64,000 bases of DNA from CBDBGD01 sp965205235 (GTDB lineage: Bacteria; Chloroflexota; Dehalococcoidia; Lucifugimonadales; UBA1127), in NCBI GenBank assembly GCA_965205235.1, contig CBDBGD010000003.1, forward strand, positions 62,001 to 126,000. Direction: 5' to 3'. Both the position numbers and the translations under genes were made by a program. Shown piece by piece: positions 1-8,073 of this stretch (position 1 is the stretch's first letter; each line of letters opens with the position of its first letter). The notes beneath the pieces are model-generated. The model made no database searches and was not told the DNA's origin. It saw nothing but the letters and a program-made list of their open reading frames with translations.

Positions 1-104
1 TGTGGGCCATTGCGCACCGCTTCCGCGTCCGGGGCCTGACGCCCTCCCCCATCCTGGGCGACGCCGGCAACAGGGAGTTCTTCCTGCTCCTCACCCGTGC
101 CTGA
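1..104 (+). CDS. C-terminal end of TlyA-like rRNA methyltransferase (partial)
   Basis: Open frame entering from the left edge and ending at TGA 102-104. The last residues read GLTPSPILGDAGNREFFLLL, which fits the conserved C-terminus of the TlyA/FtsJ-like family (pattern SPI-G-GN-EF-L), enzymes that methylate ribosomal RNA. Only about 33 residues are inside the window, so the catalytic domain cannot be checked. The next gene starts 36 bases downstream on the same strand. Confidence 0.6.
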   Translation, partial: WAIAHRFRVRGLTPSPILGDAGNREFFLLLTRA

Positions 105-140
105 ACCCGCCGATGGTATACTGGCGCCGGAGGGCGCCTC

Positions 141-1010
141 ATGGATCGGCTGCGTAGTCTCCTGTTCGTCCCCGGGGTCCGCCCGGACATGCTGCAGAAG
201 GCCCCCAACTACCCCGTCGACGCTCTGGTCCCGGACATGGAGGACTCCGTCCCCGTGGGCGAGAAGGACCGGGCGCGGGAGACGGTGGCCCGGATGCTGC
301 CCCACCTCGCCGCTTCGGGCGTGCCCGTCATCCCGCGAACCAACTCCCTGGGGACGGGCCTACTGAGCGCCGACGCGGCCGCGGTGGTGGGCCCGCACAT
401 CGCCGGCGTCACCGTCGGCAAGATCGGCTCCGCCTGGGAGGTGAGGCAGGTCTGCGGTGTGCTGGAGGGCCTGGAGCGAGCTGCGGGCCTCCCCGTGGGG
501 AGCACCCGCCTGCTGCCCTGGATCGAGACGGCCCGCGGTGTGGCCAACGCTGCCGAGATCTGCCGGGCCTCGCCGCGCATCGCTGCGGTGTGCTTCGGCG
601 CCGACGACTACACGGCGGACATGGGCGTCCCCCGCAGCGCCGACGGGGTGGAGTTGCTGTACCCGCGGAGCGTGGTGGCAGTCGCGGCGCGGGCGGCGGG
701 CATCCCTGCCCTCGACACGCCGTACACGGACTTCCGCGACGCGGAGGGCCTCCGCCAGGAGGCCGCACTGGCTCGACAGATGGGCTACAGCGGCAAGTTC
801 GCCATCCACCCTGGCCAGATCGACGCCATCAACGGTGCCTTCGCTCCGACGCCCGAGGAGGTGGAGGAGGCGCGCAGAATCGTGAGCGCCTACGAGGCCG
901 CGCGGGCCCAGGGCCATGGGGCAACGGCGCTCGACGGCCGGATGATCGACGCGCCGATTGTGCTGCGGGCCCGCAACGTGCTCGCGCTGGCCGAGTCCAT
1001 GGGTCGCTAG
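141..1010 (+). CDS. HpcH/HpaI aldolase / citrate lyase beta-like (CitE family)
   Basis: A 289-residue TIM-barrel C-C lyase of the CitE-like branch of the HpcH/HpaI superfamily, which cleaves or forms beta-hydroxyacyl-CoA or related esters with a divalent metal. Visible family motifs are LLFVPG near residue 7, the acidic pair E34-D35 in DMEDSV, a glutamate in LPWIET (E129) that with D155/D156 in GADDYTADMG should hold the metal, and the C-terminal DGRMID stretch. Length matches the family. No CitC/CitF/CitD genes are nearby, so a true citrate lyase complex is unlikely; a stand-alone malyl/citramalyl-CoA lyase or thioesterase is more plausible. A possible -10 box (TATACT, 117-122) lies upstream without a clear -35. 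The stop overlaps the start of folB by one base, implying coupled translation. Confidence 0.85.
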   Translation: MDRLRSLLFVPGVRPDMLQKAPNYPVDALVPDMEDSVPVGEKDRARETVARMLPHLAASGVPVIPRTNSLGTGLLSADAAAVVGPHIAGVTVGKIGSAWEVRQVCGVLEGLERAAGLPVGSTRLLPWIETARGVANAAEICRASPRIAAVCFGADDYTADMGVPRSADGVELLYPRSVVAVAARAAGIPALDTPYTDFRDAEGLRQEAALARQMGYSGKFAIHPGQIDAINGAFAPTPEEVEEARRIVSAYEAARAQGHGATALDGRMIDAPIVLRARNVLALAESMGR

Positions 1011-1378
1011 TGGCCGACATAATCCGCCTGCAGGGCATGACCTTCTCCGCAGCCCATGGCGCCTCGCCGGGGGAGCACACTCGCGAGCGCCGCTTCATCG
1101 TCGACCTGGAGGTGGAGGCCGACCTGCGCCGCGCCGGCACCACCGACGACCTGGCCGACACGGTCAACTACAGTTTGCTACACGGCGTGGTCCGCGACGT
1201 GGTGAAGGGGCCTCCTGTCAACCTGCTGGAGACCCTGGCCGAGCGTATTGCGCAGCGGGTGATCCAGGAATTCTCGGTCTTGGCCGTGCGCGTTCGCGTG
1301 GGCAAGCCCGGCATCCCCGTCGACGAGGGGGGCCAGGCGATGGCCTCCGTGGAGGTCCGCCGGGAGCGGGGCGCGTAG
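1010..1378 (+). CDS. folB: Dihydroneopterin aldolase
   Basis: A 122-residue FolB/FolX family protein (7,8-dihydroneopterin to 6-hydroxymethyl-dihydropterin, folate pathway). The sequence shows the family layout: IRLQGMTFSAAHG at the N-terminus, the conserved glutamate region GEHTRERRFIVDLEV, NYSLLHGVVRDVV, and NLLETLAERIAQRVI before a C-terminal strand VRVRVGKPGIP. The start is GTG 1010, whose G is the last base of the previous stop codon (TAGTG overlap); later ATGs would remove the first strand. No other pterin genes are adjacent. The family forms a cytoplasmic octamer. Confidence 0.88.
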   Translation: MADIIRLQGMTFSAAHGASPGEHTRERRFIVDLEVEADLRRAGTTDDLADTVNYSLLHGVVRDVVKGPPVNLLETLAERIAQRVIQEFSVLAVRVRVGKPGIPVDEGGQAMASVEVRRERGA

Positions 1379-1455
1379 TCGTTGCGGTAGCCAAACGCCT
1401 GTGCTGCGCGTAGAATGGGTCAGGTAGTCGCGAGGTCCGGCTTCGGAGGTCCTGC

Positions 1456-3303
1456 TTGGTAAACGAGTCGACGGAGGGGGAAGGCCCCGTTCAGGAGTCA
1501 CCATCCCAGCCCTCTCCACGACGCAGGACTCGCACCAGGCGCACTACAGCTTCCCCGTCTCCCACGAGCATCCCCCCCTCGACCGAAGGTACGCTCGGCT
1601 CCCTCGTGGCTGATGGCGTGGCGCCGCCGCCGGCAGAGGCGCCTGAGGCCGATGAGACAGCGGCCGCGCCCCGGAGGCGTCGGCGCAGCAGCCGCAGCCA
1701 GGCCGCACCAGCAGCGGCAGATATCGCCACCACGCCCGCCGCGGAGGCGCAGGCCGAGCAGACAACGCCTGCCCCGCGGAGACGGCGCAGCAGCCGCAGC
1801 AAGACAGCGGCCGCGGCAGAGGCAGCGACGGCGACGCCCGTTGCGGAGGAAGGCGCTCAGCCCGAAGCGGAAGCAGAGCAGACAACGCCTACCCCACGGC
1901 GACGCAGGCGGAGCAGCCGGAGTGCGGCATCGGCCGTAACCGCGGAGGCAACCATCACGCCCACCACGGAGACGAGCGTACCGCCGGATGCGCAGGCGGA
2001 GCAGGCAGCGCCCACCCCCCGGAGACGGCGCAGCAGCCGCAGCAAGGCATCGGCCGCGACAGAGGCAACCACCACGCCCGCCGCGGGGGAGAGCCCATCG
2101 CCAGAGGCCGAAGAGGCAGCGCCCGCGCCACGGAGACGGCGGCGGAGAGGCAGTCGCGGCGGAGCATCATCCGCAACAACGGAAGCCACGCCCGCCGCAG
2201 AGGAGACCCCACCCGCAGAGGCCGACGAGGCAGCGCCCCCTCCACGGAGGCGACGGCGAAGGGGGAGTCGCGGCGGGGCATCATCTGCAGCAGCGGAGGC
2301 AGCTACGGGGCCAACCCCGGGAGAGAGCCCGGCGCCTGCAGAGGCGGAGGCAGCCAAGCCCTCGGCGCGTCGCCGGCGCAGGGGGTCCAGCGGTGGGCGT
2401 CGCCGTGGTGCGGCGGCTTCGCCAACGCCGGCCGACAGGGCCTTCGCCCACCCCAGCGAGGAAGAGTTCTCCCGCATCCTGGACTTCTACGGCGTCCGGT
2501 GGGTCTACGAGCCCCGCTCCTTCCCCTTGCGTTGGGACAACGGCCGCGCCGTGGAGCTGTTCACGCCGGACTTCTACCTGGAAGACCTGGACATCTGGCT
2601 GGAGCTCACCACGCTGAAGCAGAACTTGGTGACGGAGAAGAACCGCAAGCTCCGCCTGCTGCGCAAGCTCTACCCGGAGATCAACATCAAGCTCCTGTAC
2701 AAGCGGGACTACCACCGGATTCTCGCCAGGTACGGCTTCGGCCCGCTGGCCCGGGACGAGGCCCCCCGCATCGAGCACGTCCTGTTCTCCACCAACCAGG
2801 TCCGCGAACGGGTGGCCGAGCTGGGTCGCGAGATATCCGAGGACTACAAGAAGCGCGCCCCGGTGCTCGTCGGGGTGCTGCGCGGGGGCCTGTGCTTCCT
2901 GGCGGACCTCATGCGGGAGGTCTCCCTACCCGTGTCGGTCGACTTCCTGTCCATCTCCACGCCGGGAGCGGACAACCAGGGCGTTCGCATCACGAAGGAG
3001 CTGGACACTAGCATCGAGGGGAAGGACGTGATCCTGGTGGAGGACGTAGTGGACACGGGCATGAGCCTGGACTACATCATCAGCTACCTGAAGACCAAGA
3101 AGCCCGCCAGTGTCGAGGTGTGCGCCCTGCTCGACAAGAAGATCCGGCGCATCGCCGACGTGCCGCTGCGCTACGTGGGCTTCGAGACGCCGGACGAGTT
3201 CGTGGTGGGCTACGGCCTCGACTACCTGGAGCGGTACCGCAACCTGCCCTTCATCGGCGTCCTGAAGCCGGAGGCGGTGGAAGAGAGCGTCGCGTCGCCG
3301 TAG
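1456..3303 (+). CDS. hpt: HPRT with nuclease-like middle domain and Arg-rich repeat N-terminus
   Basis: A 615-residue three-part protein from TTG 1456 (GGAGGT 1445-1450 precedes it). Residues 1-325 are low complexity: seven basic blocks (runs of 4-6 Arg followed by SSRS or GSRGG, starting near 73, 108, 148, 189, 226, 264 and 305) separated by Ala/Pro/Glu/Thr linkers of about 35-40 residues. Residues 330-430 form a compact domain with LFTPDFYLEDLDIWLELTT, in which D372 and E383 look like a PD-(D/E)XK nuclease-type core (inferred). Residues 440-615 are hypoxanthine phosphoribosyltransferase (purine salvage): VGVLRGGLCFLADL and the PRPP loop VILVEDVVDTGMSL (526-538) are intact. HPRTs are normally about 180 residues, so two thirds of the protein is extra. 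The basic repeats may bind RNA or DNA; this is inference. Confidence 0.85.
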   Translation: MVNESTEGEGPVQESPSQPSPRRRTRTRRTTASPSPTSIPPSTEGTLGSLVADGVAPPPAEAPEADETAAAPRRRRRSSRSQAAPAAADIATTPAAEAQAEQTTPAPRRRRSSRSKTAAAAEAATATPVAEEGAQPEAEAEQTTPTPRRRRRSSRSAASAVTAEATITPTTETSVPPDAQAEQAAPTPRRRRSSRSKASAATEATTTPAAGESPSPEAEEAAPAPRRRRRRGSRGGASSATTEATPAAEETPPAEADEAAPPPRRRRRRGSRGGASSAAAEAATGPTPGESPAPAEAEAAKPSARRRRRGSSGGRRRGAAASPTPADRAFAHPSEEEFSRILDFYGVRWVYEPRSFPLRWDNGRAVELFTPDFYLEDLDIWLELTTLKQNLVTEKNRKLRLLRKLYPEINIKLLYKRDYHRILARYGFGPLARDEAPRIEHVLFSTNQVRERVAELGREISEDYKKRAPVLVGVLRGGLCFLADLMREVSLPVSVDFLSISTPGADNQGVRITKELDTSIEGKDVILVEDVVDTGMSLDYIISYLKTKKPASVEVCALLDKKIRRIADVPLRYVGFETPDEFVVGYGLDYLERYRNLPFIGVLKPEAVEESVASP

Positions 3304-3329
3304 GGGCCCAGCCCCGTAGCCCCTCCCTC

Positions 3330-4382
3330 CTACACAACCAGCATGCAGTCCCCGAAGCTCGCGAACCTGTAGCCCCGGTCCACGGCCTCCCGGTACGCCC
3401 CCAGCACCGGCTCCCGCCCCGCGAAGGCCGACACCAGCATCAGCAGCGTCGAGCGGGGCAGGTGGAAGTTCGTCACCAGTGCGTTGGGTACGCGGAAGTC
3501 GTGGCCCGGCAGCACCAGCAGGTCTGCCCACCCCGTGGAGGACGCCAGCGGGGTTTCGGCCGGCAGTCGAGCCGCCACCGTCTCCAGCAGGCGCACCGCC
3601 GTTGTGCCCACGCAGACCACTCTTCGTCCCTCGGCCTTCGCACGGTTGATGGCTGCGGCCGCATCCGGGCCCAGCTCGAAGAACTCCGCGTCCAGGACGT
3701 GCTCTCGCGGGTCCTCCGTTCGCACAGGGCGGAACGTGCCCGGCCCGATGTGCAGCGTGACGTAGGCCGACTCCACACCCTGGGCGGCCAGCCGCTCCAG
3801 CAGCGACGGGGTGAAGTGCAGCCCCGCCGTGGGGGCCGCGGCGCTGCCTGGGACCCGGGCGTAGACCGTCTGGTAGCGCTCGGGGTCCGCCAGGGGTGTG
3901 TGGATGTACGGGGGAAGGGGCGCCTCGCCGGCCAGGTCCAGCTTCTCCTCCCCCTCCAGGCGCACCACCCTGTAGCCGTCGTCGTCCACCTCCAGCACGG
4001 TGGCCTCCAGGACCTCCCCCTTTCCCTCGAAGCGCAGCCGCGCGCCGGCCCGCAGCCGTCGACCGGGCCTCCCCATCGAGCGCCATAGGCCGGGAGCAAG
4101 GCGGCGCAGCAGCAGTAGCTCCACGTCGGCGCCCTGGGGCGCCGTGGCCCCGCGGAGACGCGCCGGCAGCACGCGGGTGTCGTTGAGCACCAGCAGGTCG
4201 CCGGGCCCCAGGTAGTCGGCTATCGCCGTGAAGCGGTCGCGGTGGGTGACGGCTCCGGTCGCCCGCTCCAGCACCAGCAACCGCGCCCGATCACGGGGCT
4301 CCACGGGCGTCTGGGCGATGAGCGCCGGCGGCAGGGTGTAGTCGAAGTCGCTGGTGCGCAAGGTGTGAGGAGGCTGGGCCAC
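3330..4382 (-). CDS. queA: tRNA preQ1(34) S-adenosylmethionine ribosyltransferase-isomerase
   Basis: A 350-residue QueA, the expected length. It moves the ribosyl part of SAM to preQ1 in tRNA, giving epoxyqueuosine. Family motifs are present throughout: DFDYTLPPALIAQTP near the start, LLVLNDTRVLPARL, the central APTAGLHFT, VTLHIGPGTFRPV, and the C-terminal NFHLPRSTLLMLVSAF. It begins 10 bases after folD ends on the same strand, so the two are likely co-transcribed. No other queuosine genes (tgt, queC-F) are in the window. Confidence 0.95.
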   Translation of the reverse strand: MAQPPHTLRTSDFDYTLPPALIAQTPVEPRDRARLLVLERATGAVTHRDRFTAIADYLGPGDLLVLNDTRVLPARLRGATAPQGADVELLLLRRLAPGLWRSMGRPGRRLRAGARLRFEGKGEVLEATVLEVDDDGYRVVRLEGEEKLDLAGEAPLPPYIHTPLADPERYQTVYARVPGSAAAPTAGLHFTPSLLERLAAQGVESAYVTLHIGPGTFRPVRTEDPREHVLDAEFFELGPDAAAAINRAKAEGRRVVCVGTTAVRLLETVAARLPAETPLASSTGWADLLVLPGHDFRVPNALVTNFHLPRSTLLMLVSAFAGREPVLGAYREAVDRGYRFASFGDCMLVV

Positions 4383-4392
4383 CGAGCCGGCC

Positions 4393-5286
4393 CTACGCTT
4401 CGCCGAGGACCTGCAGGCGGGCGGCCCTGAGCGTGTTCGACAGCAGCATGGCGATGGTCATGGGGCCCACGCCGCCGGGCACCGGGGTTACCGCAGCCGC
4501 CACTTCAGACACGCTTGCGAAGTCAACGTCTCCGACGAGGCGGTACCCCCGCTTCCTCGACGGGTCGTCGACGCGGTTGATCCCCACGTCAACCACAGCC
4601 GCGCCCGGCTTGACCATGTCCGCCGTGATCGTGTTGGGGCGGCCCGCCGCGGCGACCAGGATATCCGCCTGTCGAGTGATGGCGGCTACGTCGGGCGTGC
4701 CCGTGTGGCAGACCGTCACGGTGGCGTTGGCCCCCTCCCGCTTCTGCACCAGCAGGAGGGCCAGCGGCTTGCCCACGATGGTGCTCCGCCCGCAGATGAC
4801 CACGTGCTTGCCGTCGGGCGGGTAGCTGCTGCGGAGGAGGATCTCCTGGATGCCCGCCGGCGTGCAGGGCGGGAACAGCGGCGACCCTAGCACCAGGCGG
4901 CCCATGTTCTCCGGGTGCAGGCCGTCCACGTCCTTGGCGGGGTCCAGGGCTAGGACCGCCGCCTCCTCGTCGATGTGCGAAGGCAACGGGAGTTGGACCA
5001 GGATGCCGTGGTAGCGTTCGTCCCGGTTAAGCCGTTCCAGGAGGGCCAGGAGCTCCTGCTGGGGGGTCTCCTGGGGCAGGATGAAGGTCTCCGACGCCAT
5101 GCCCGCCTCCTGGCAGGCCCGGCCCTTGTTGCGTACGTAGACGGCCGAGGCGGGGTCGTCGCCCACGAGCACCACGGCTAGGCCCGGCGTGAGGCCGTGG
5201 CGAGCCTGCAGCTCCCGGACCTCTGCAGCCACCTCCGCCCGGACCTCTGCGGCGATGCGGGCCCCATCCAGGAGCGTTGCGACCAT
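4393..5286 (-). CDS. folD: Bifunctional methylene-THF dehydrogenase / methenyl-THF cyclohydrolase
   Basis: A 297-residue FolD interconverting 5,10-methylene-, 5,10-methenyl- and 10-formyl-THF. The start ATG (5286-5284) is preceded by GGGAGGT five bases away; the frame stays open further upstream but that part is unlike the family. Visible are the substrate region YVRNKGRACQEAG with its catalytic Lys, LVQLPLP, DVDGLHP, the NADP-binding CGRSTIVGKPLALLL and the C-terminal TPVPGGVGPMT. The one-carbon units fit the purine and glycine-cleavage genes elsewhere in the window. Confidence 0.96.
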   Translation of the reverse strand: MVATLLDGARIAAEVRAEVAAEVRELQARHGLTPGLAVVLVGDDPASAVYVRNKGRACQEAGMASETFILPQETPQQELLALLERLNRDERYHGILVQLPLPSHIDEEAAVLALDPAKDVDGLHPENMGRLVLGSPLFPPCTPAGIQEILLRSSYPPDGKHVVICGRSTIVGKPLALLLVQKREGANATVTVCHTGTPDVAAITRQADILVAAAGRPNTITADMVKPGAAVVDVGINRVDDPSRKRGYRLVGDVDFASVSEVAAAVTPVPGGVGPMTIAMLLSNTLRAARLQVLGEA

Positions 5287-5321
5287 CGGACCTCCCGTGT
5301 CTGCTAGCAGTCGGCTGGGCC

Positions 5322-5351
5322 AGTTTCCGGGCAGGCGCCTGGGGCTGTCAA
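5322..5351 (-). promoter_or_regulatory. Weak promoter candidate for folD-queA
   Basis: On the minus strand a perfect TTGACA (+ strand 5346-5351) is followed after 18 bases by GAAACT (5322-5327), a poor -10. It sits 36 bases upstream of the folD start and is back to back with the rpsO promoter. Confidence 0.35.
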
Positions 5352-5372
5352 GGCGCGGCTGATTGTGCGCCT

Positions 5373-5400
5373 TTGCACTGCCAAGGGGCCGTGCTATAAT
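5373..5400 (+). promoter_or_regulatory. Sigma-70-type promoter of rpsO-pnp
   Basis: TTGCAC (5373-5378), 16 bases, TATAAT (5395-5400). Transcription would begin near 5407, which rules out the in-frame ATG at 5399 as the rpsO start. Confidence 0.7.
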
Positions 5401-5443
5401 GCCTGCGATAAGAAGAGGGAGAAAGGCAAACGCGAGGCTGGGT

Positions 5444-5707
5444 TTGGACAAAGCTGATAGGCAAGCAGTAATCGAGGAACACCGCAGGCACCCCACTGAC
5501 ACCGGTTCCTCCGAGGTACAGGTCGCCATTCTGACACGGCGCATCCGAGACCTCACCGGGCACCTCCAGGTGAACAAGCACGACGAGCATTCCCGGAGGG
5601 GCCTGCTGAAGATGGTCGGACGGCGCCGTAGACTCATTGCCTATCTCGCCCGGGAGGACGCTCCTCGAGCTCGGGCCCTCCTGGCCAGGTTGGGACTCCG
5701 CCGATAA
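5444..5707 (+). CDS. rpsO: 30S ribosomal protein S15
   Basis: S15 of 87 residues binds the central domain of 16S rRNA. The TTG start at 5444 is chosen because the mRNA should begin near 5407, GAGG lies six bases upstream (5434-5437) and the length then equals the family's (87-89). CTG 5438 is an alternative. Conserved segments are HPTDTGSSEVQVAILT, HLQVNKHDEHSRRGLL and VGRRRRLIAYL. A terminator-like hairpin follows and pnp comes next, the classic rpsO-pnp arrangement. Confidence 0.93.
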   Translation: MDKADRQAVIEEHRRHPTDTGSSEVQVAILTRRIRDLTGHLQVNKHDEHSRRGLLKMVGRRRRLIAYLAREDAPRARALLARLGLRR

Positions 5708-5736
5708 CACTCCGGCCCCACCGGAGTGTTTCTTTT
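5707..5736 (+). terminator. Rho-independent terminator/attenuator between rpsO and pnp
   Basis: A perfect 9-bp stem (ACACTCCGG 5707-5715 / CCGGAGTGT 5721-5729) with a 5-base loop, followed by TTTCTTTT. It overlaps the last base of the rpsO stop codon. Partial read-through into pnp, as known for rpsO-pnp operons, is likely. Confidence 0.85.
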
Positions 5737-5772
5737 GTGTCTCTCCCCGCAACGTAAAGGAGAGCTTTACCT

Positions 5773-8067
5773 ATGGTTCATCGAGTCCAACGTACTATTG
5801 CAGGCAAGACCCTCACGCTGGAGAGCGGCCTGCTGGCGGGTCAGGCCCACGGGGCCGTGACGCTTCGCCTGGGGGACACTGTGCTCCTGACCACGGTGGT
5901 CATGAGTTCGCCGCGGGCGGGCATCGACTTCTTTCCGCTGACCGTGGAGTTCGAGGAGCGCTTCTACGCCGCCGGCAAGATCCCCGGCAGCTTCTTCAAG
6001 CGGGAGGGGCGCCCCTCCACGGAGGCGACGCTGGCGGCCCGGCTCACGGACCGACCCATCCGCCCCCTCTTCCCCAAGGGGTTCCGCAACGAGGTGCAGG
6101 TCATCTCCACCGTCCTCTCCGCAGACCGCGTACATCCGCCGGACATCCTCTCCATCGTCGGCGCCTCCGCGGCCCTCACCCTCTCCCACATCCCCTTCCA
6201 GGGCCCCATCAGCGGGTGCCGGGTGGGCTACGTGGACGGTGAGTTCGTCGTGAACCCCACCTTCGAGGAGATTGCGGCAAGCAAGCTGGACCTCATCATC
6301 GCCAGCTCCCAGGACGCAGTGGTCATGGTGGAGGCGGGGGCCAAGGAGGTCCCGGAGAGCCTGCTGCTGGAGGCCATGGACCGGGGCATGGAGGCCAACC
6401 GGGAAATCATCTCCATGGTCAAGGAGTTGGCCCAGGCCGTGGGCGTCCCCGCCAAGATGGAGTACTCCTCGCCGACCGGCTACGACCCCCAGGTCGAGCA
6501 GGCCGTCACGGCCGAGCTGAACGGTCGCCTCCGGGCCGCCGTCTTCTCCGGCAAGGAGAAGGGCGAGCGGGACACGGAGCTTGCAGCCCTCGAGCGTGAG
6601 GTCGTTGGGGTTGTCGGCGAGCAGCACGCGCCGGAGGACGCGGCCCTGGCCTTCGACACCCTGGTGCGAAGGGAGTTCCGCGAGGGCATCCTGGAGCGCG
6701 GCGTCCGCCCCGACGGGCGGGGCACCCGCGACGTGCGCCCCATCAGCTGCGCCGTGGGCCTCCTGCCTCGGACGCACGGCTCCGGCCTGTTCACTCGAGG
6801 GCAGACCCAGATTCTCAGCACCGTCACCCTGGGCTCCCTTGGGGAGCGACAGAAGCTGGACACCCTGAGCCCGGAGGAGAGCAAGCGCTTCCTCCACCAC
6901 TACAACTTCCCGCCCTACTCCGTCGGCGAGGCACGGCGCGTCGGCAGCGCCGGCCGTCGGGAGATCGGCCACGGGGCCCTGGCGGAGCGAGCCCTGCTCC
7001 CCGCCATCCCCGACGAGGAGACCTTCCCCTACACCATTCGCCTGGTCTCGGACGCCCTGAGCTCCAACGGCAGCACCTCCATGGGCAGCGTCTGCGGCAG
7101 CACCCTGGCCCTCATGGACGCCGGCGTTCCCATCTCTGAGCCGGTGGCCGGTGTGGCCATGGGGCTGGTCATGGGCGACGGGGGCCGCTACGCGGTCCTC
7201 ACTGACCTCCAGGGCCTCGAGGACCACGAAGGCGACATGGACTTTAAGGTCGCCGGCACGGCCAAGGGTGTCACTGCCCTGCAGATGGACATCAAGGTGT
7301 CCGGCGTCTCCTCCGAGATCATGCAGAACGCCCTGGCACAGGCCAAGGACGCCCGCCTCTTCATCCTGGACCGGATGCGAGAGGCTATCGCGGAGACGCG
7401 GACCGAGCTCAGCCCCTACGCCCCGCGCATGGTCCGCATGAGCATCCCCGTCGAAAAGATCGGCATGGTCATCGGCCCCGGCGGCAAGACCATCCGCGGC
7501 ATGGTGGAAGAGTTCAAGGTCACCATCGACGTTGCGGACGACGGCACGGTGACTATCGGCTCGTCCGACGCCGACGCCGTCCACCGCGTCCACGACCGCA
7601 TCAGCCTGATGACTCGCGAGATAGCCGTGGGCGACATCTACACAGGGAAGGTCACCCGCATCACCAGCTTCGGCGCCTTTGTGGAGATCCTCCCCGGGAA
7701 GGATGGTCTGGTCCGCCTGGGCGACCTTGCGGACCGACCCCTCGACCGGGTGGAGGACGAGGTGGACATGGGCGACGAGATCACCGTGATGGTGATAGAG
7801 ATCGACAGCATGGGGCGGGTGAACCTGTCCCGCCGCGCACTCTCCGGCGACGGGGCCGCCGCTCCTGCCCCGCGCGGCGACGGGCGGTTCCAGGGCTCCT
7901 CCGGGCCCCGGCGGTTCCCGCCCCGCGGTGACCGTGGCCCAGGTCGGCCCGGATTCGGCCAGGGCGGCCGACGCCCGGACCGGCCCGACCGCCCCCGACC
8001 CGGCGGCCCACCGCCGCGCCGCGGCGGCTTCGGCTTCAGGGACCGGCCTCCCCGCCGAGATCGGTAG
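5773..8067 (+). CDS. pnp: Polyribonucleotide nucleotidyltransferase (PNPase)
   Basis: A 764-residue PNPase, the phosphorolytic 3'-5' exoribonuclease of RNA decay. ATG 5773 is preceded by AAAGGAGA. Two RNase PH folds are visible (first with DRPIRPLFPKGFRNEVQVI; second with THGSGLFTRGQTQ and TSMGSVCGSTLALMDAGVPI), then a KH domain around residues 555-615 (IGPGGKTIRGM), an S1 domain around 620-690 (GDIYTGKVTRITSFGAFVEI) and a 70-residue tail rich in Gly, Arg and Pro, probably disordered and RNA-binding. It lies downstream of rpsO and seven bases before dapB. Confidence 0.97.
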   Translation: MVHRVQRTIAGKTLTLESGLLAGQAHGAVTLRLGDTVLLTTVVMSSPRAGIDFFPLTVEFEERFYAAGKIPGSFFKREGRPSTEATLAARLTDRPIRPLFPKGFRNEVQVISTVLSADRVHPPDILSIVGASAALTLSHIPFQGPISGCRVGYVDGEFVVNPTFEEIAASKLDLIIASSQDAVVMVEAGAKEVPESLLLEAMDRGMEANREIISMVKELAQAVGVPAKMEYSSPTGYDPQVEQAVTAELNGRLRAAVFSGKEKGERDTELAALEREVVGVVGEQHAPEDAALAFDTLVRREFREGILERGVRPDGRGTRDVRPISCAVGLLPRTHGSGLFTRGQTQILSTVTLGSLGERQKLDTLSPEESKRFLHHYNFPPYSVGEARRVGSAGRREIGHGALAERALLPAIPDEETFPYTIRLVSDALSSNGSTSMGSVCGSTLALMDAGVPISEPVAGVAMGLVMGDGGRYAVLTDLQGLEDHEGDMDFKVAGTAKGVTALQMDIKVSGVSSEIMQNALAQAKDARLFILDRMREAIAETRTELSPYAPRMVRMSIPVEKIGMVIGPGGKTIRGMVEEFKVTIDVADDGTVTIGSSDADAVHRVHDRISLMTREIAVGDIYTGKVTRITSFGAFVEILPGKDGLVRLGDLADRPLDRVEDEVDMGDEITVMVIEIDSMGRVNLSRRALSGDGAAAPAPRGDGRFQGSSGPRRFPPRGDRGPGRPGFGQGGRRPDRPDRPRPGGPPPRRGGFGFRDRPPRRDR

Positions 8068-8073
8068 GCCGTC

